A DNA stretch of 64,000 nucleotides from Arthrobacter sp. TPD3018. GTDB taxonomy: Bacteria > Pseudomonadota > Alphaproteobacteria > Sphingomonadales > Sphingomonadaceae. Location of the stretch: positions 412,661 through 476,660 of the forward strand of contig QDFQ01000002.1 in NCBI GenBank assembly GCA_003075315.1, in the 5' to 3' direction. A model generated the notes under the pieces. That model was not told where the DNA came from. It did not search any database and saw nothing but the letters and a program-made list of their open reading frames with translations. A program made the translations under genes and the position numbers. This document shows, piece after piece, positions 17,900-26,740 of the stretch (its first letter is position 1; every line of letters begins with the position of its first letter).

Positions 17900-20800
17900 A
17901 TGACGGGTTCCACTGCATTCAAGGATTCACGGCTCGGTGCGCGTCATATGCTGCGCACCTCGGCGTGGGGGGCGCTGGCGCTGGGACTCATCGCAGGCAC
18001 ACCCGCGCTGGCACAGACCGCGACCCCGGCCCCGCAGACTCAGCCTGACGCCCCCAAGCAGGATCTCGACGAAAAGGCACCGGGCGACATCGTCGTCGTA
18101 GGCACCCGTGCCTCGCTACAATCGGCGATCCAGCGCAAGCGCAACGCCGGCACCGTCGTCGACTCGATCGTCGCCGACGACATCGCGAGCTTCCCCGATA
18201 AGAACATCGGCGACAGCCTGGCGCGCGTCACCGGCGTGCAGCTGAGCCGCGAGTTCGGCGAAGGCAATCAGATCTCGATCCGCGGCGTGGAACCCGATCT
18301 TAACCGCGTCGAGATCAATGGCGTCGGCCAGTCCTCCGCGCTCGGCGCCCGCGCCGGGGACTTCCGCGAATTCGCCTCCGAACTCGTTAAGTCGATCGAC
18401 GTCTACAAGGGCTATCAAGCCAAGCTGACCGAAGGCGGCCTCGGCGGCACGGTCCTGATCGAAACGCGTAAGCCGCTCGAACTGAAGAAGGGCATCGCAA
18501 CGGTCAACTTCGCCGAGCAGCATCTTGAAACGACCGACGACTGGAAGCCCCGCGCCACCTTGCTGATCGGTACCCCGCGTTTCCTGATCGACGGCCTCGG
18601 TGTCCTCGCCAACATCACGTACAGCGACGTCACCACGCGCCAGGATTACGCCAGCAATACCGGCTGGAGCCGCATTGCCGACTTCGATCGTTCGGACCAG
18701 AAGACGGTAGCGAATGACGCTTATTCGTCGTTCACTACATATGCGAGTTGCGCCAACGTCGGCGCAACGGCAAGCCAGACGTTCGCAACCCGCCGCGCGG
18801 CTTGCGAAAACCAGTTCTTCGACTGGGCACCCAACGGACCGCGTTACCGGAACCTCGTACGCCACGATAAGCGCCTGTCGGGCGACGTGACGCTGCAGTA
18901 CGAGTTCGCCAACAATTTCCGCGCATATGCCGAAGTCCAGTGGAACAACCGCGACCAGCGGCTGCAGGACGTCAACTACGCGCTCGATATGGGCCGTATA
19001 CAGCGCTACCAGCTCGACAACCCGGTCGGGTCCAACACAACGCCGCAGATCAAGGCGGGCACGTCCACCGTCGACGCCAACCATGTCGTGACCAGCTACA
19101 CGACGGCATTGACGTCAGTGCCCGTGAGCAGCACGGTCATCAGCGGGTCGAGCAACATCCTGGGCGTGCAACGGCGCGACTTCCAGTACGATCAGAAATC
19201 GCGTTACTATATCACCGGCTTCGACTGGGTCTTTGACCGCTTGCGACTGAAGGGCCTCGCCTCGCGCAGCGAGTCGCGCACCATCGGCAACACCAACCTC
19301 ATTTCGATCAGCACCGGCATCTCCGGCATGCAGGTCGACCGACGCAACGATCTGGGCGTGCCCGTCTTCATTTACCCCAGCAACGTGAACCCTGGGGATC
19401 CGGCGATCTACACCGACTTTTCGCGCCCTGGAAATACGGCGCAGGCGGGCCCGAACGTGCAGTACAGGCCGACTGACAACGGCAACAGCGAGAACCAATT
19501 GAAGCTCGACGGCATCTTTGACGCCGATTTCGGACCGCTAAAGAGCATCGAGTTCGGGGGTCAGTTCCGCTGGGCCGATTATTACGGCTACAACGGCGGC
19601 GGCTCACGCTTGCTGACGCCGGCATCGGGCTCGACCCCCGCGGTCTATCAAAGCAGCGCCAACGTCTCGCTCACCACGGCGATCACCAGCGCACCCACGG
19701 TGGCGCAGCGCGTCAACGGCACCAGTTACACGCTGACGCAGGCCGAATACGCCAACCTCATCAACGCGCTCGGCACGGCGACCGGCGGTGCGCCGATGTT
19801 TACCGGCATCCAGGGTATTCCGTCGGCTATCCCGAACCGTCTCGCCTATGCGAACTTCGACCCGAAGGTACTCGCCCTCTACTACGACTTGTCGGGCTTC
19901 AACCAAAGCCTGGTGCGTCAGGCCAATGGCCTGCCGCAGATCCCTGCGGTCAAAATCGATGAAACGATCGCCGCGGGCTATGCACAGGCCAACCTGGAAT
20001 CGAGCGTGTTCGGTATGCGCCTGCGTGGCAATGCCGGCGTGCGCTACATCTTCACAAAGGACGTCGGCACCGGCACGAACGTCCGTCGCGTGACCCGCTT
20101 CACCGCGACCGGCGGTGTCGAGACGGTCACGATCGGCGCGCAGCAATTGTCGCTCTCGACGACCTATGTCGACATTCTGCCAGCGTTTAATGCGTCGCTG
20201 GAATTCACGCCGAACCTGGTCCTGACCGCCAACTGGGCGAAGAACCTGGCGCGCCCGAAACCAACCGACCTCGTCCCCAACATCAACTGCCTTGACGATC
20301 AGACAATCGCCGCAGCGGACGACGTTTGCACGGCTGGCAACCCGGCCCTGAAGCCGTATCGCGCCGATCAGTGGGAGGTGAACCTGTCCTGGTATCCCAA
20401 CAAGGATACGCTGGTCAGCCTGGGCTATTACAAGAAGTCCGAAAGCAGCTTCGTCATCCAGAACATCCTGCGGTCGGGCGTCGACCTGTTCCAGGACGGC
20501 GTGACCTACACGGTGCGCCAGCCTGCGAACGGCTTCGGCGCGCTGCTCGACGGTGTCGAGGCGAGCGCGCAGACGGCTTTCACCTTCCTGCCCAAGCCCT
20601 TCGACGGCTTCGGTGCCAGCGCCAACATGACCTATGCGCGAGCGCTGCGCACCAACCTGACGAACCTCGGGACCAATCAACCGCTGAACGATTATCCCGG
20701 TCTGTCGAAGTGGACATGGAATGCGAGCATCTTCTACGACAAGGGCTGGCTGAACGCGCGTCTCGCCTACAACTACCGGTCGGACTGGCTGCAGACCGTG

Positions 20801-21019
20801 GCCGACTCGACCAACGGTAACCTGCCGATCTATCGCAAGGCGGAAGGCTATCTCGACGCCAAGGTAACGTTCCGCTTCCCGCAGTGGCACTACAGCCTGT
20901 TCATGGAAATGCAGAACATCAACAAGGAATACGGCCAGACGTACATCAAGAACATCGGTACGTCCGAAGTGTTCTACCCCGGCCAGCGTTTCTTCGCCGG
21001 TGCATCACTGAAGTTCTGA
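17900..21019 (+). CDS. TonB-dependent outer-membrane receptor for RG-I oligosaccharides
   Basis: The 1039-residue receptor has a signal peptide (to about residue 39, PALAQ), a plug domain with GDIVVVGTRASLQSAIQRKR, NIGDSLARVTGVQLSRE and IRGVEPDLNRVEING, and a 22-strand barrel ending in a terminal phenylalanine (GASLKF). It belongs to the large carbohydrate-type TonB receptors of Proteobacteria that work without a SusD lipoprotein. ATG 17900 has a GGGAGGA ribosome site; the frame runs open for a long way upstream, but that part lies opposite the PL11 gene and is not coding. Uptake of lyase products is inferred from its place between two RG-I lyase genes. Confidence 0.92.
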   Translation: MTGSTAFKDSRLGARHMLRTSAWGALALGLIAGTPALAQTATPAPQTQPDAPKQDLDEKAPGDIVVVGTRASLQSAIQRKRNAGTVVDSIVADDIASFPDKNIGDSLARVTGVQLSREFGEGNQISIRGVEPDLNRVEINGVGQSSALGARAGDFREFASELVKSIDVYKGYQAKLTEGGLGGTVLIETRKPLELKKGIATVNFAEQHLETTDDWKPRATLLIGTPRFLIDGLGVLANITYSDVTTRQDYASNTGWSRIADFDRSDQKTVANDAYSSFTTYASCANVGATASQTFATRRAACENQFFDWAPNGPRYRNLVRHDKRLSGDVTLQYEFANNFRAYAEVQWNNRDQRLQDVNYALDMGRIQRYQLDNPVGSNTTPQIKAGTSTVDANHVVTSYTTALTSVPVSSTVISGSSNILGVQRRDFQYDQKSRYYITGFDWVFDRLRLKGLASRSESRTIGNTNLISISTGISGMQVDRRNDLGVPVFIYPSNVNPGDPAIYTDFSRPGNTAQAGPNVQYRPTDNGNSENQLKLDGIFDADFGPLKSIEFGGQFRWADYYGYNGGGSRLLTPASGSTPAVYQSSANVSLTTAITSAPTVAQRVNGTSYTLTQAEYANLINALGTATGGAPMFTGIQGIPSAIPNRLAYANFDPKVLALYYDLSGFNQSLVRQANGLPQIPAVKIDETIAAGYAQANLESSVFGMRLRGNAGVRYIFTKDVGTGTNVRRVTRFTATGGVETVTIGAQQLSLSTTYVDILPAFNASLEFTPNLVLTANWAKNLARPKPTDLVPNINCLDDQTIAAADDVCTAGNPALKPYRADQWEVNLSWYPNKDTLVSLGYYKKSESSFVIQNILRSGVDLFQDGVTYTVRQPANGFGALLDGVEASAQTAFTFLPKPFDGFGASANMTYARALRTNLTNLGTNQPLNDYPGLSKWTWNASIFYDKGWLNARLAYNYRSDWLQTVADSTNGNLPIYRKAEGYLDAKVTFRFPQWHYSLFMEMQNINKEYGQTYIKNIGTSEVFYPGQRFFAGASLKF

Positions 21020-21029
21020 TCATACCGCG

Positions 21030-21060
21030 GGGCCGGATCGCCAGACGATCCGGCCCTTTT
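21030..21060 (+). terminator. Rho-independent terminator after the TonB receptor
   Basis: An 11-bp perfect stem (GGGCCGGATCG / CGATCCGGCCC) with loop CCAGA is followed by TTTT, 10 bases after the receptor stop. The opposite strand lacks a T-run, so it should stop rightward transcription only. Confidence 0.85.
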
Positions 21061-21717
21061 CTATGGCCGCGAGAACCGCACGTTCCTGACCTGCAAATGG
21101 CTGCGGGTCGTCCGCAGACCGAACCAGCCGCGCGTGTAAGGCGCGGCGTCCTGCATCGTGAACAGCCGCACGCCGTCGCGCTCCACGGCGATCTCCTGCC
21201 CTTTGGCGATCAGGCGGATATGCGTCCATCGGTTGGGCACCAGCATCGCGGCGGCGTCGCCGCGGTCGTGTTCGGGCAGCAGCGGCCGATCCCCCGTTCG
21301 GCCGACATAGCGGCGCATGCGGGTCGTCGTGTTCCGATTTCCGCCGATACCCACGTAATAGGTCTTGAGCGTATCATATTCCGCGAAGGCGCCGGTGCGC
21401 GGCCGCATCAGCACCGATCCGCCGGGCGCCGCCGGGTCCTGCGCCATCCAGAAGGCGTTGACGTCGCTGACCGCATCATGTGGCCCACCCGCCTGCACCG
21501 CCATCACGTCGTAATCGATCGCGACCGGTCCGGTCAGCGGCCGGTCATACCACAGCGTCACGCCATCCGCTGCGTCGATATCGATCACCCCGCCGCGCAG
21601 CAGCGTGACGGTGGCCCCCGGCTCCGCCTCGATCCGCCACCGCGACAGAGTTTCGCGCGCGCTGGCCGCTGGCGCCGCGGTCACCATCGCAGCAAGCAGT
21701 AACGCGCGCACCGTCAC
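21061..21717 (-). CDS. Uncharacterised secreted protein, DUF6250-like, paired with the PL26 lyase
   Basis: The 218-residue protein starts at GTG 21717, overlapping the PL26 stop codon by 4 bases (GTGA). It has a signal peptide (VTVRALLLAAMVTAAPAASA). The mature part looks like a single beta-sandwich: WRIEAEPGATVTLLRGGVID, VTLWYDRPLTGPVAIDYDV, NRWTHIRLIAKGQEIAVERDG and GWFGLRTTRSHLQVRNVRF, similar to lectin/glucanase-like folds and to the DUF6250 family. No catalytic residues can be assigned. Coupling to an exolyase suggests a sugar-binding or hydrolytic partner acting on RG-I. Family recall is moderate; function is unknown. Confidence 0.75.
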   Translation of the reverse strand: MTVRALLLAAMVTAAPAASARETLSRWRIEAEPGATVTLLRGGVIDIDAADGVTLWYDRPLTGPVAIDYDVMAVQAGGPHDAVSDVNAFWMAQDPAAPGGSVLMRPRTGAFAEYDTLKTYYVGIGGNRNTTTRMRRYVGRTGDRPLLPEHDRGDAAAMLVPNRWTHIRLIAKGQEIAVERDGVRLFTMQDAAPYTRGWFGLRTTRSHLQVRNVRFSRP

Positions 21718-24476
21718 AAGCTGCCGCCGTCCATCAATGGCGCGAGCAAGACCAGATTGGCGGTCGCCGCCAGCCCCCATTGCGCGGCATCGTTGGTCGA
21801 GACGTCGGCGAGTTCGTCGACCGGTTTCAGCACCGCAGGCGGCAGGATGCGCCGTGTGCCCTTCGTCTGATCCCGACCCGCGCGGTCGCCCGCGCCCGTA
21901 AACTCAGCCCACGCGCGCCGGGCAAGCGCAGTGTCCTTGGTCGCCACCGCGGCGTACGCGGTGAAGCGCGAATGCGCCTGCGTCAGTGCGCGACCCTTGC
22001 CGGGATCGCCGGTCTTCGCGAGGAACGCGGCTTCGGGCGCGTTATAATACGCGCAATAGTCGATCCACGCGGCGCGATAGGCGGGCACGTCGACCAACTC
22101 GAGCAGTTCGGCCATCGTCTCGAACACGCCGAACACGCCGTTGAGATGGCTCATGCTGACGGTATCGCCGCCGCCCACGAACCGCCCGGTGGCAAGATCG
22201 AACGCCGCACCGCCTGCGAACCACTGCTTGGGTAGCGTCGGCAGCGTGCGCATACCCGCGACGATCCGGTCGCGCCAGCGTGTGTCGCGCGTCCGCTCCC
22301 ATTCGGTCATCCAGGCGGCGACCAGCGGGCCCCAGATCGTGCCGAACGACATGAACACCTGCCCCGCCGGCAAGGGTTTTTCGGAGACGACCGCGCCCGT
22401 TCCTGCCGTCGCGCCGTCGTTGGGCAGATGCGCGCCGACCTTGCGCATGATGTCGACGTTGGCGAGCATCCGGTCGCTGTCGATCAGCGCGTGCATTAGG
22501 TCGCCGCAGCGTTCGTCGGCGGCAAGGTAATAGAAGATGCGACGATAGGCGGCGTTTGAGATGCGCGGCTGTTTCGAACTGTCGCCCCAATGCTGCACGC
22601 CGTGACGCGTGCCGAAGCCCTTGAAGCGCCCGGTGTGATAGACATCGACCTCGCCGGTATGGCGCGTCATCGCCTCCGCCATGCGGAACACGTCGGCGCG
22701 GCCGGTGCGCAGATAGGCGTACCAAAGCCAGAGGTCGCTCGACAGCTCGCTATTGTCCCAGGCGAAGCCGCCGATGTCGTAGCGCCAGACGTGCCGGTCA
22801 TCGTCATAGCTGTGCATGACGTCGCCATAATTCCAAAAGCCGTACCAGCGACGCTGCTCGATCTGGCCGATGTAGAAATCCAGCTCGCGCGCCGCGCGGG
22901 TCTCGATGCCGCCGCGCACGCCTGCTCCCGGCGTACCGGCCGGCCCCCAGATGCCGAAGACATTGGCGTCATGCACCGCCGCATTGGCAGCGACGATGCG
23001 CGGCGGGCGGGCGACCTGCGCCGCCATCTGCGCGAGGCGCGTACGGCTCGGCGTCGCGGGCAGCGCCCATAGCCGGAACTCGCTGGTCCGCGCGATGCCC
23101 GACGCATCGCCCCAGCCCGGCTCGTAATCCTCGTAGGTGACGTCGAGCCCCAAATTCTGGTGGGCGTAATCGGCCATGCCCATCGTGCCGTGATAGAAGC
23201 GCAGGTCCATCGCCGGCGCGTCGGGGGCGTGATACCAGAGCGTGAAGCGCGCCGCGTCACCGTCCGCACCGGCAACGTCGAGGCCGACGGGGCAGCGCTG
23301 CCAGAAATCGTGCATGGCAAAGGCAACGCCGCCGCTCGCCCCCCCGATATAGCCAAGGCCCGCGGCGCGCTGGCCGCCATCCACATCGACCCAGCCATGG
23401 CCCGGTCCAGTCCGTTTGGTGATCGCGAAGCCGTCCGCATTCGGCTGGCGCAGGCGGAATTCGCCCCAGGCGGGGATATAGTCGAGCTTGTCGCGCACCG
23501 CCGCCGCCATCTGGCCGATCGGCGGCACGGCACGCCCTTCGGTCTGGGCGGTGCGAAACGCCTTGCCGGGATCGCGACGCAGGCCGGTCAGCGGCCGCAC
23601 CGCCTCGGCCCACAAACCGCCATCCTGTCCGGCGAAGCGGATGTGGCGGTCGTAGAGCGCCTCGCGGAGCGGCGCCTCACCGGTCACCCCCAGACCGCGA
23701 ACGAAGCGCTTGGCGGGATCGCCGTCGAAAATCAGGCTGTGCACCACCCGCACGGAAGCCGACCCCGCGTGGAAGTAGAGACGTAACGAGAAGGGCAGCC
23801 ACCGCTCGCCCTCTCCCTCATGCTGGCCTTCCACTAGCACCACCACGCGGATCGGACCGGTCTGTTCGACCACCGCACGCTCGATCCGGCTGGCGTAGCG
23901 CAACCGGCGCGGGGCCGCCTCGGCATCGTCGTCGGACCCATCCTGGGCCGACGCGGTCAGCGCGACATTGCGCAGCACCTCGCGCCCGCCACTCGTCGCA
24001 CTGCGGATGATCGCGGCGCCACTGCGACCGATCGTCCAGCGCGTGTCCCCCACAGCGACCTCGATCGCGTCGCTACGCTCGGTCACGCGCACCGCCGGGC
24101 CCGCAGCGCCGGCCCGGCCCGCCTCGACGCGCAGGTCGGCCGCCAGCGCGGCGTCGGCCGGCACTGCGTGGCCGGTCCATTTGATCGAGCCATCGGGCCA
24201 CCATGCCAGCGGCCAGCTCTGCACGGGCTGCATCGCACCGCCTGTGCGGACTCGGTACGCATCGGCTAGTCGCGTACCGCGCGGCCAGGGCTGCCCCCAG
24301 GCCATGCCCTCATGCGCTTCGGGGGGTGAGGCGTCGAGCCAACCGGCATTGCCGCCGGTCGCGGCCGTCGCCTTCGCGACGGGATCGACGGCGGCGACCG
24401 CCTCCGTCCCCATCACGCTTGCCGCGGTCGCGGCCGTCGTCGAAAGCAGGAACGTCCTGCGGCTCCAGTCGGCCAT
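21714..24476 (-). CDS. Tat-exported exo-rhamnogalacturonan lyase-like protein (PL26 / PcRGLX / YetA type)
   Basis: The 920-residue protein begins MADWSRRTFLL, a Tat signal with a twin arginine, and ends with LLAPLMDGGSL. The N-terminal domain (GMAWGQPWPRGTR, AWWPDGSIKWTGHAV) matches the first RIFT-barrel domain of the PcRGLX/YetA family, followed by an alpha/alpha-barrel-like central part (WDNSELSSDLWLWYAYLRTG, MTRHTGEVDVYHTG, HWGDSSKQPRISN). Family members release unsaturated disaccharides exolytically from RG-I. I chose ATG 24476 because GAGAGGG lies about 10 bases upstream; a start at 24515 would fall inside the operator region. The assignment is from memory of family motifs. Confidence 0.82.
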   Translation of the reverse strand: MADWSRRTFLLSTTAATAASVMGTEAVAAVDPVAKATAATGGNAGWLDASPPEAHEGMAWGQPWPRGTRLADAYRVRTGGAMQPVQSWPLAWWPDGSIKWTGHAVPADAALAADLRVEAGRAGAAGPAVRVTERSDAIEVAVGDTRWTIGRSGAAIIRSATSGGREVLRNVALTASAQDGSDDDAEAAPRRLRYASRIERAVVEQTGPIRVVVLVEGQHEGEGERWLPFSLRLYFHAGSASVRVVHSLIFDGDPAKRFVRGLGVTGEAPLREALYDRHIRFAGQDGGLWAEAVRPLTGLRRDPGKAFRTAQTEGRAVPPIGQMAAAVRDKLDYIPAWGEFRLRQPNADGFAITKRTGPGHGWVDVDGGQRAAGLGYIGGASGGVAFAMHDFWQRCPVGLDVAGADGDAARFTLWYHAPDAPAMDLRFYHGTMGMADYAHQNLGLDVTYEDYEPGWGDASGIARTSEFRLWALPATPSRTRLAQMAAQVARPPRIVAANAAVHDANVFGIWGPAGTPGAGVRGGIETRAARELDFYIGQIEQRRWYGFWNYGDVMHSYDDDRHVWRYDIGGFAWDNSELSSDLWLWYAYLRTGRADVFRMAEAMTRHTGEVDVYHTGRFKGFGTRHGVQHWGDSSKQPRISNAAYRRIFYYLAADERCGDLMHALIDSDRMLANVDIMRKVGAHLPNDGATAGTGAVVSEKPLPAGQVFMSFGTIWGPLVAAWMTEWERTRDTRWRDRIVAGMRTLPTLPKQWFAGGAAFDLATGRFVGGGDTVSMSHLNGVFGVFETMAELLELVDVPAYRAAWIDYCAYYNAPEAAFLAKTGDPGKGRALTQAHSRFTAYAAVATKDTALARRAWAEFTGAGDRAGRDQTKGTRRILPPAVLKPVDELADVSTNDAAQWGLAATANLVLLAPLMDGGSL

Positions 24477-24489
24477 GTCCGGCACCCTC

Positions 24490-24529
24490 TCAAATATAGG
24501 ACAGCTTTTCATCATATGATACTATTTGA
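24490..24529. promoter_or_regulatory. Divergent PL26 / lacI control region with operator-like repeats
   Basis: TCAAATA (24490-24496) and TATTTGA (24523-24529) form a perfect inverted repeat, with the palindrome ATCATATGAT (24511-24520) between them. The stretch ATATAGGACAG...TTCAT (24494-24512) matches the palindromic site of the esterase-operon promoter at 6762-6780 at about 14 of 20 positions. This is therefore a candidate site for the IclR regulator, for the LacI protein encoded next door, or both. Confidence 0.45.
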
Positions 24530-24621
24530 CGGCTGCGGTCAAAGGCGATTTCGGGCGGGCGTTTTGCCGCAAGATACGGTCGCGTCTTCATTTCCGCCGC
24601 AGCGCGACCTATGCCGTCACC

Positions 24622-25635
24622 ATGACCACGGCTGAGCGCCCGATCCGCACCCTGAAGGACATCGCCCGGCTGGCCGGCGTCAATCCCGGCACGGTATCCC
24701 GTGCGCTCGCCAACAGCCCGCTCGTCAACGAACAGACGCGCCAGCGCATTGCCGCGATCGCGGCGGAACACGGCTTTCGCCCGAATCTGATGGCGCGCCG
24801 ACTGCGCACGCAGCGCACCGGCGTGATCGGCATCGCGGTGCCGCTGGGCCATGAGCGACGCCAGCATCTGTCCGACCCGTTCTTCATGACCCTACTCGGT
24901 CATCTCGCTGACGGCATCACCGGGCGCGGCTATGACGTACTGCTGTCGCGCGTCGTGCCGGACAGCGACGACTGGCTGGACGATATCGTCCGGTCGGGGA
25001 CGCTCGACGGCGTGCTGCTGATCGGCCAGTCGGATCAATTTGCGGTGATCGAAGAGGTCGCGCGTCGCTATCGCCCGCTCGTCGTCTGGGGCAGCACCGT
25101 GGCGGGTCAGGCGCATTGCGCGATTGGGGTCGATAATGTCGCGGGCGGGCGGCTGGTCGGCGAGCGGCTGATCGCACGCGGCTGTCGGCGGCTCGCCTTC
25201 ATGGGCGAGGTCCGGACGCTGGAGCTGATCGACCGCCACCGCGGTCTGTGCATCGCGGCGGAGGCCGCCGGCCTGCCGCCGCCGTTGCAGCTCGACACGC
25301 ACCTCGCCTCCGACATCATGGCCGCGGAGATCGCCGCGAACCTCGACCGCGCGGGCGACGCGATCGACGGCATTGCCGCCGCGTCCGACGTGATCGCGAT
25401 GCAGACGATCGCGGTGCTCGACCAGCGCGGGATCGCCGTGCCGCAGCGGATCGCGGTCACCGGCTTCGACGATCTGCCCTTCGCCGCGCAGGCGCGCATC
25501 GGGCTGACGACGGTGCGTCAGGATCTGCCGCGCGGCGCCGCGGCAATGGTCGACGCGCTGTTCGCGCGCATCGCAGGCGAGGATCGCGCGTCGCTGGTGA
25601 TGGAACCGGTGCTGGTCGCACGCGACAGCGCCTGA
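24622..25635 (+). CDS. LacI-family transcriptional regulator
   Basis: The 337-residue protein has the LacI helix-turn-helix (IRTLKDIARLAGVNPGTVSRAL) with hinge region RPNLMARRLRTQRT, and a periplasmic-binding-like sugar domain containing VDNVAGGRLVGERLIARG and TVRQDLPRGAAAMVDALF. ATG 24622 directly precedes the HTH; an upstream extension to 24526 would read through the control region. It is divergent from PL26 and convergent with the GH68 gene. A palindrome with the central CG typical of LacI operators lies upstream of the sugar importer at 28062, so sucrose/fructan control is the leading guess; RG-I control is possible. Confidence 0.88.
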   Translation: MTTAERPIRTLKDIARLAGVNPGTVSRALANSPLVNEQTRQRIAAIAAEHGFRPNLMARRLRTQRTGVIGIAVPLGHERRQHLSDPFFMTLLGHLADGITGRGYDVLLSRVVPDSDDWLDDIVRSGTLDGVLLIGQSDQFAVIEEVARRYRPLVVWGSTVAGQAHCAIGVDNVAGGRLVGERLIARGCRRLAFMGEVRTLELIDRHRGLCIAAEAAGLPPPLQLDTHLASDIMAAEIAANLDRAGDAIDGIAAASDVIAMQTIAVLDQRGIAVPQRIAVTGFDDLPFAAQARIGLTTVRQDLPRGAAAMVDALFARIAGEDRASLVMEPVLVARDSA

Positions 25636-25642
25636 CGCGGGA

Positions 25643-26740
25643 TCAGGCGATCCGCGCGGTATCGCCCTTAAGGTTCAACCGGAAAAAGGGCGCCGCGGTG
25701 CCGCCGAAATGCGCGCGGCGAAAGGCGGCATCGGTGCCGCGCGCGACGTCCTTCAGCCCCCAATAGTCGACGAAGCTCAGGACATCGCCCTCCCCCGTCA
25801 CCCACCAGCAATAGGCCTGACTGGGCTCCTCGACCGGATTGGCGGCGACGAGGCCGCTGCCGTTGAGCGGGCGCCATGGACCGCGCAGCTCGTCGGCCAC
25901 CATGCCGTACAAGCCCGTCGGCGCACCGATGCCGGCGGCGAAGCGCTTGGCCTGCGTCGACCAGAACAGATAATACAGGCCATCGCGCACGACGATATGC
26001 GGCCGCTCCAGTTCGTTGTTGACGCCGATCGCGCTCACCAGCGGCGCCTCCACCGCCCAGCCAAGGCCGTCGCGGGTGGCGAGGCCGATGACGCCGTCGT
26101 GGACGTCCGCCTCGCCCGCGGCGGAGCCGGTGAACAGCAGATGCTCGCGCGCCGTCACGGGATCCTGGAAATAGCCGGGATCGCGAAAGCCCTTGATCCG
26201 GTCGTCCACCGGCGCGTCCTGTTCGGTCGGGGCATACCAGTGCCCGTCGGCGCGCACCGTCTCGATCGGTTCGCCCCAGTCGGTGACGCGGCCGTCGACG
26301 AGGCGCCCGGTGGTTTCGAACAACCGCTGCATGAAGCGCGGGCCACCGCCGGCCACTCCCGCCGCGGTGAAGTGCATCGTCAGCGTCTCGCCGTCCTCGT
26401 GCAACCAGGCGCTGCCCGACCATTCGCGTGTGCCGGGCGTGAAGCCATCGGGAAAGGCATCGCCGTGATCGCGCCAGCCGTCCGCGCCGATGCTGTATAG
26501 GCGGATGCGGGCGACATCGTGCCGCGCCTCGGGATCGGGCGCGTGCGGCACGGCAAGGAAGAACCAATATTGCCGCCCGGCGATCGTCGCGGTCGTGCCG
26601 TCGCGACGCGCGATCGGCCACATGTCCCACAGGTCGCGCGTCGGATCGATCGCCACCACGTCTTTCGCCAGGATCACCGGGAGCCGCGCTGCCGCATCGG
26701 CCACCGCCCGCGCGGCATCCTCGCGCCGCCACACGCTCAT
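25643..26740 (-). CDS. GH68 fructosyltransferase / sucrose-cleaving enzyme without signal peptide
   Basis: The 365-residue protein has the three catalytic residues of GH68: the nucleophile Asp in DLWDMWP (about residue 39), the transition-state stabiliser in GFRDPGYFQDP, and the acid/base Glu in NNELERPHIVV. It should split sucrose and transfer fructose to water or fructan. It is shorter than secreted levansucrases (about 420-470) and starts MSVWRREDAARAV with no signal peptide; Zymomonas levansucrase also lacks a classical one. The start overlaps the stop of the importer gene by 4 bases (ATGA), consistent with intracellular use of imported sugar. Confidence 0.88.
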   Translation of the reverse strand: MSVWRREDAARAVADAAARLPVILAKDVVAIDPTRDLWDMWPIARRDGTTATIAGRQYWFFLAVPHAPDPEARHDVARIRLYSIGADGWRDHGDAFPDGFTPGTREWSGSAWLHEDGETLTMHFTAAGVAGGGPRFMQRLFETTGRLVDGRVTDWGEPIETVRADGHWYAPTEQDAPVDDRIKGFRDPGYFQDPVTAREHLLFTGSAAGEADVHDGVIGLATRDGLGWAVEAPLVSAIGVNNELERPHIVVRDGLYYLFWSTQAKRFAAGIGAPTGLYGMVADELRGPWRPLNGSGLVAANPVEEPSQAYCWWVTGEGDVLSFVDYWGLKDVARGTDAAFRRAHFGGTAAPFFRLNLKGDTARIA

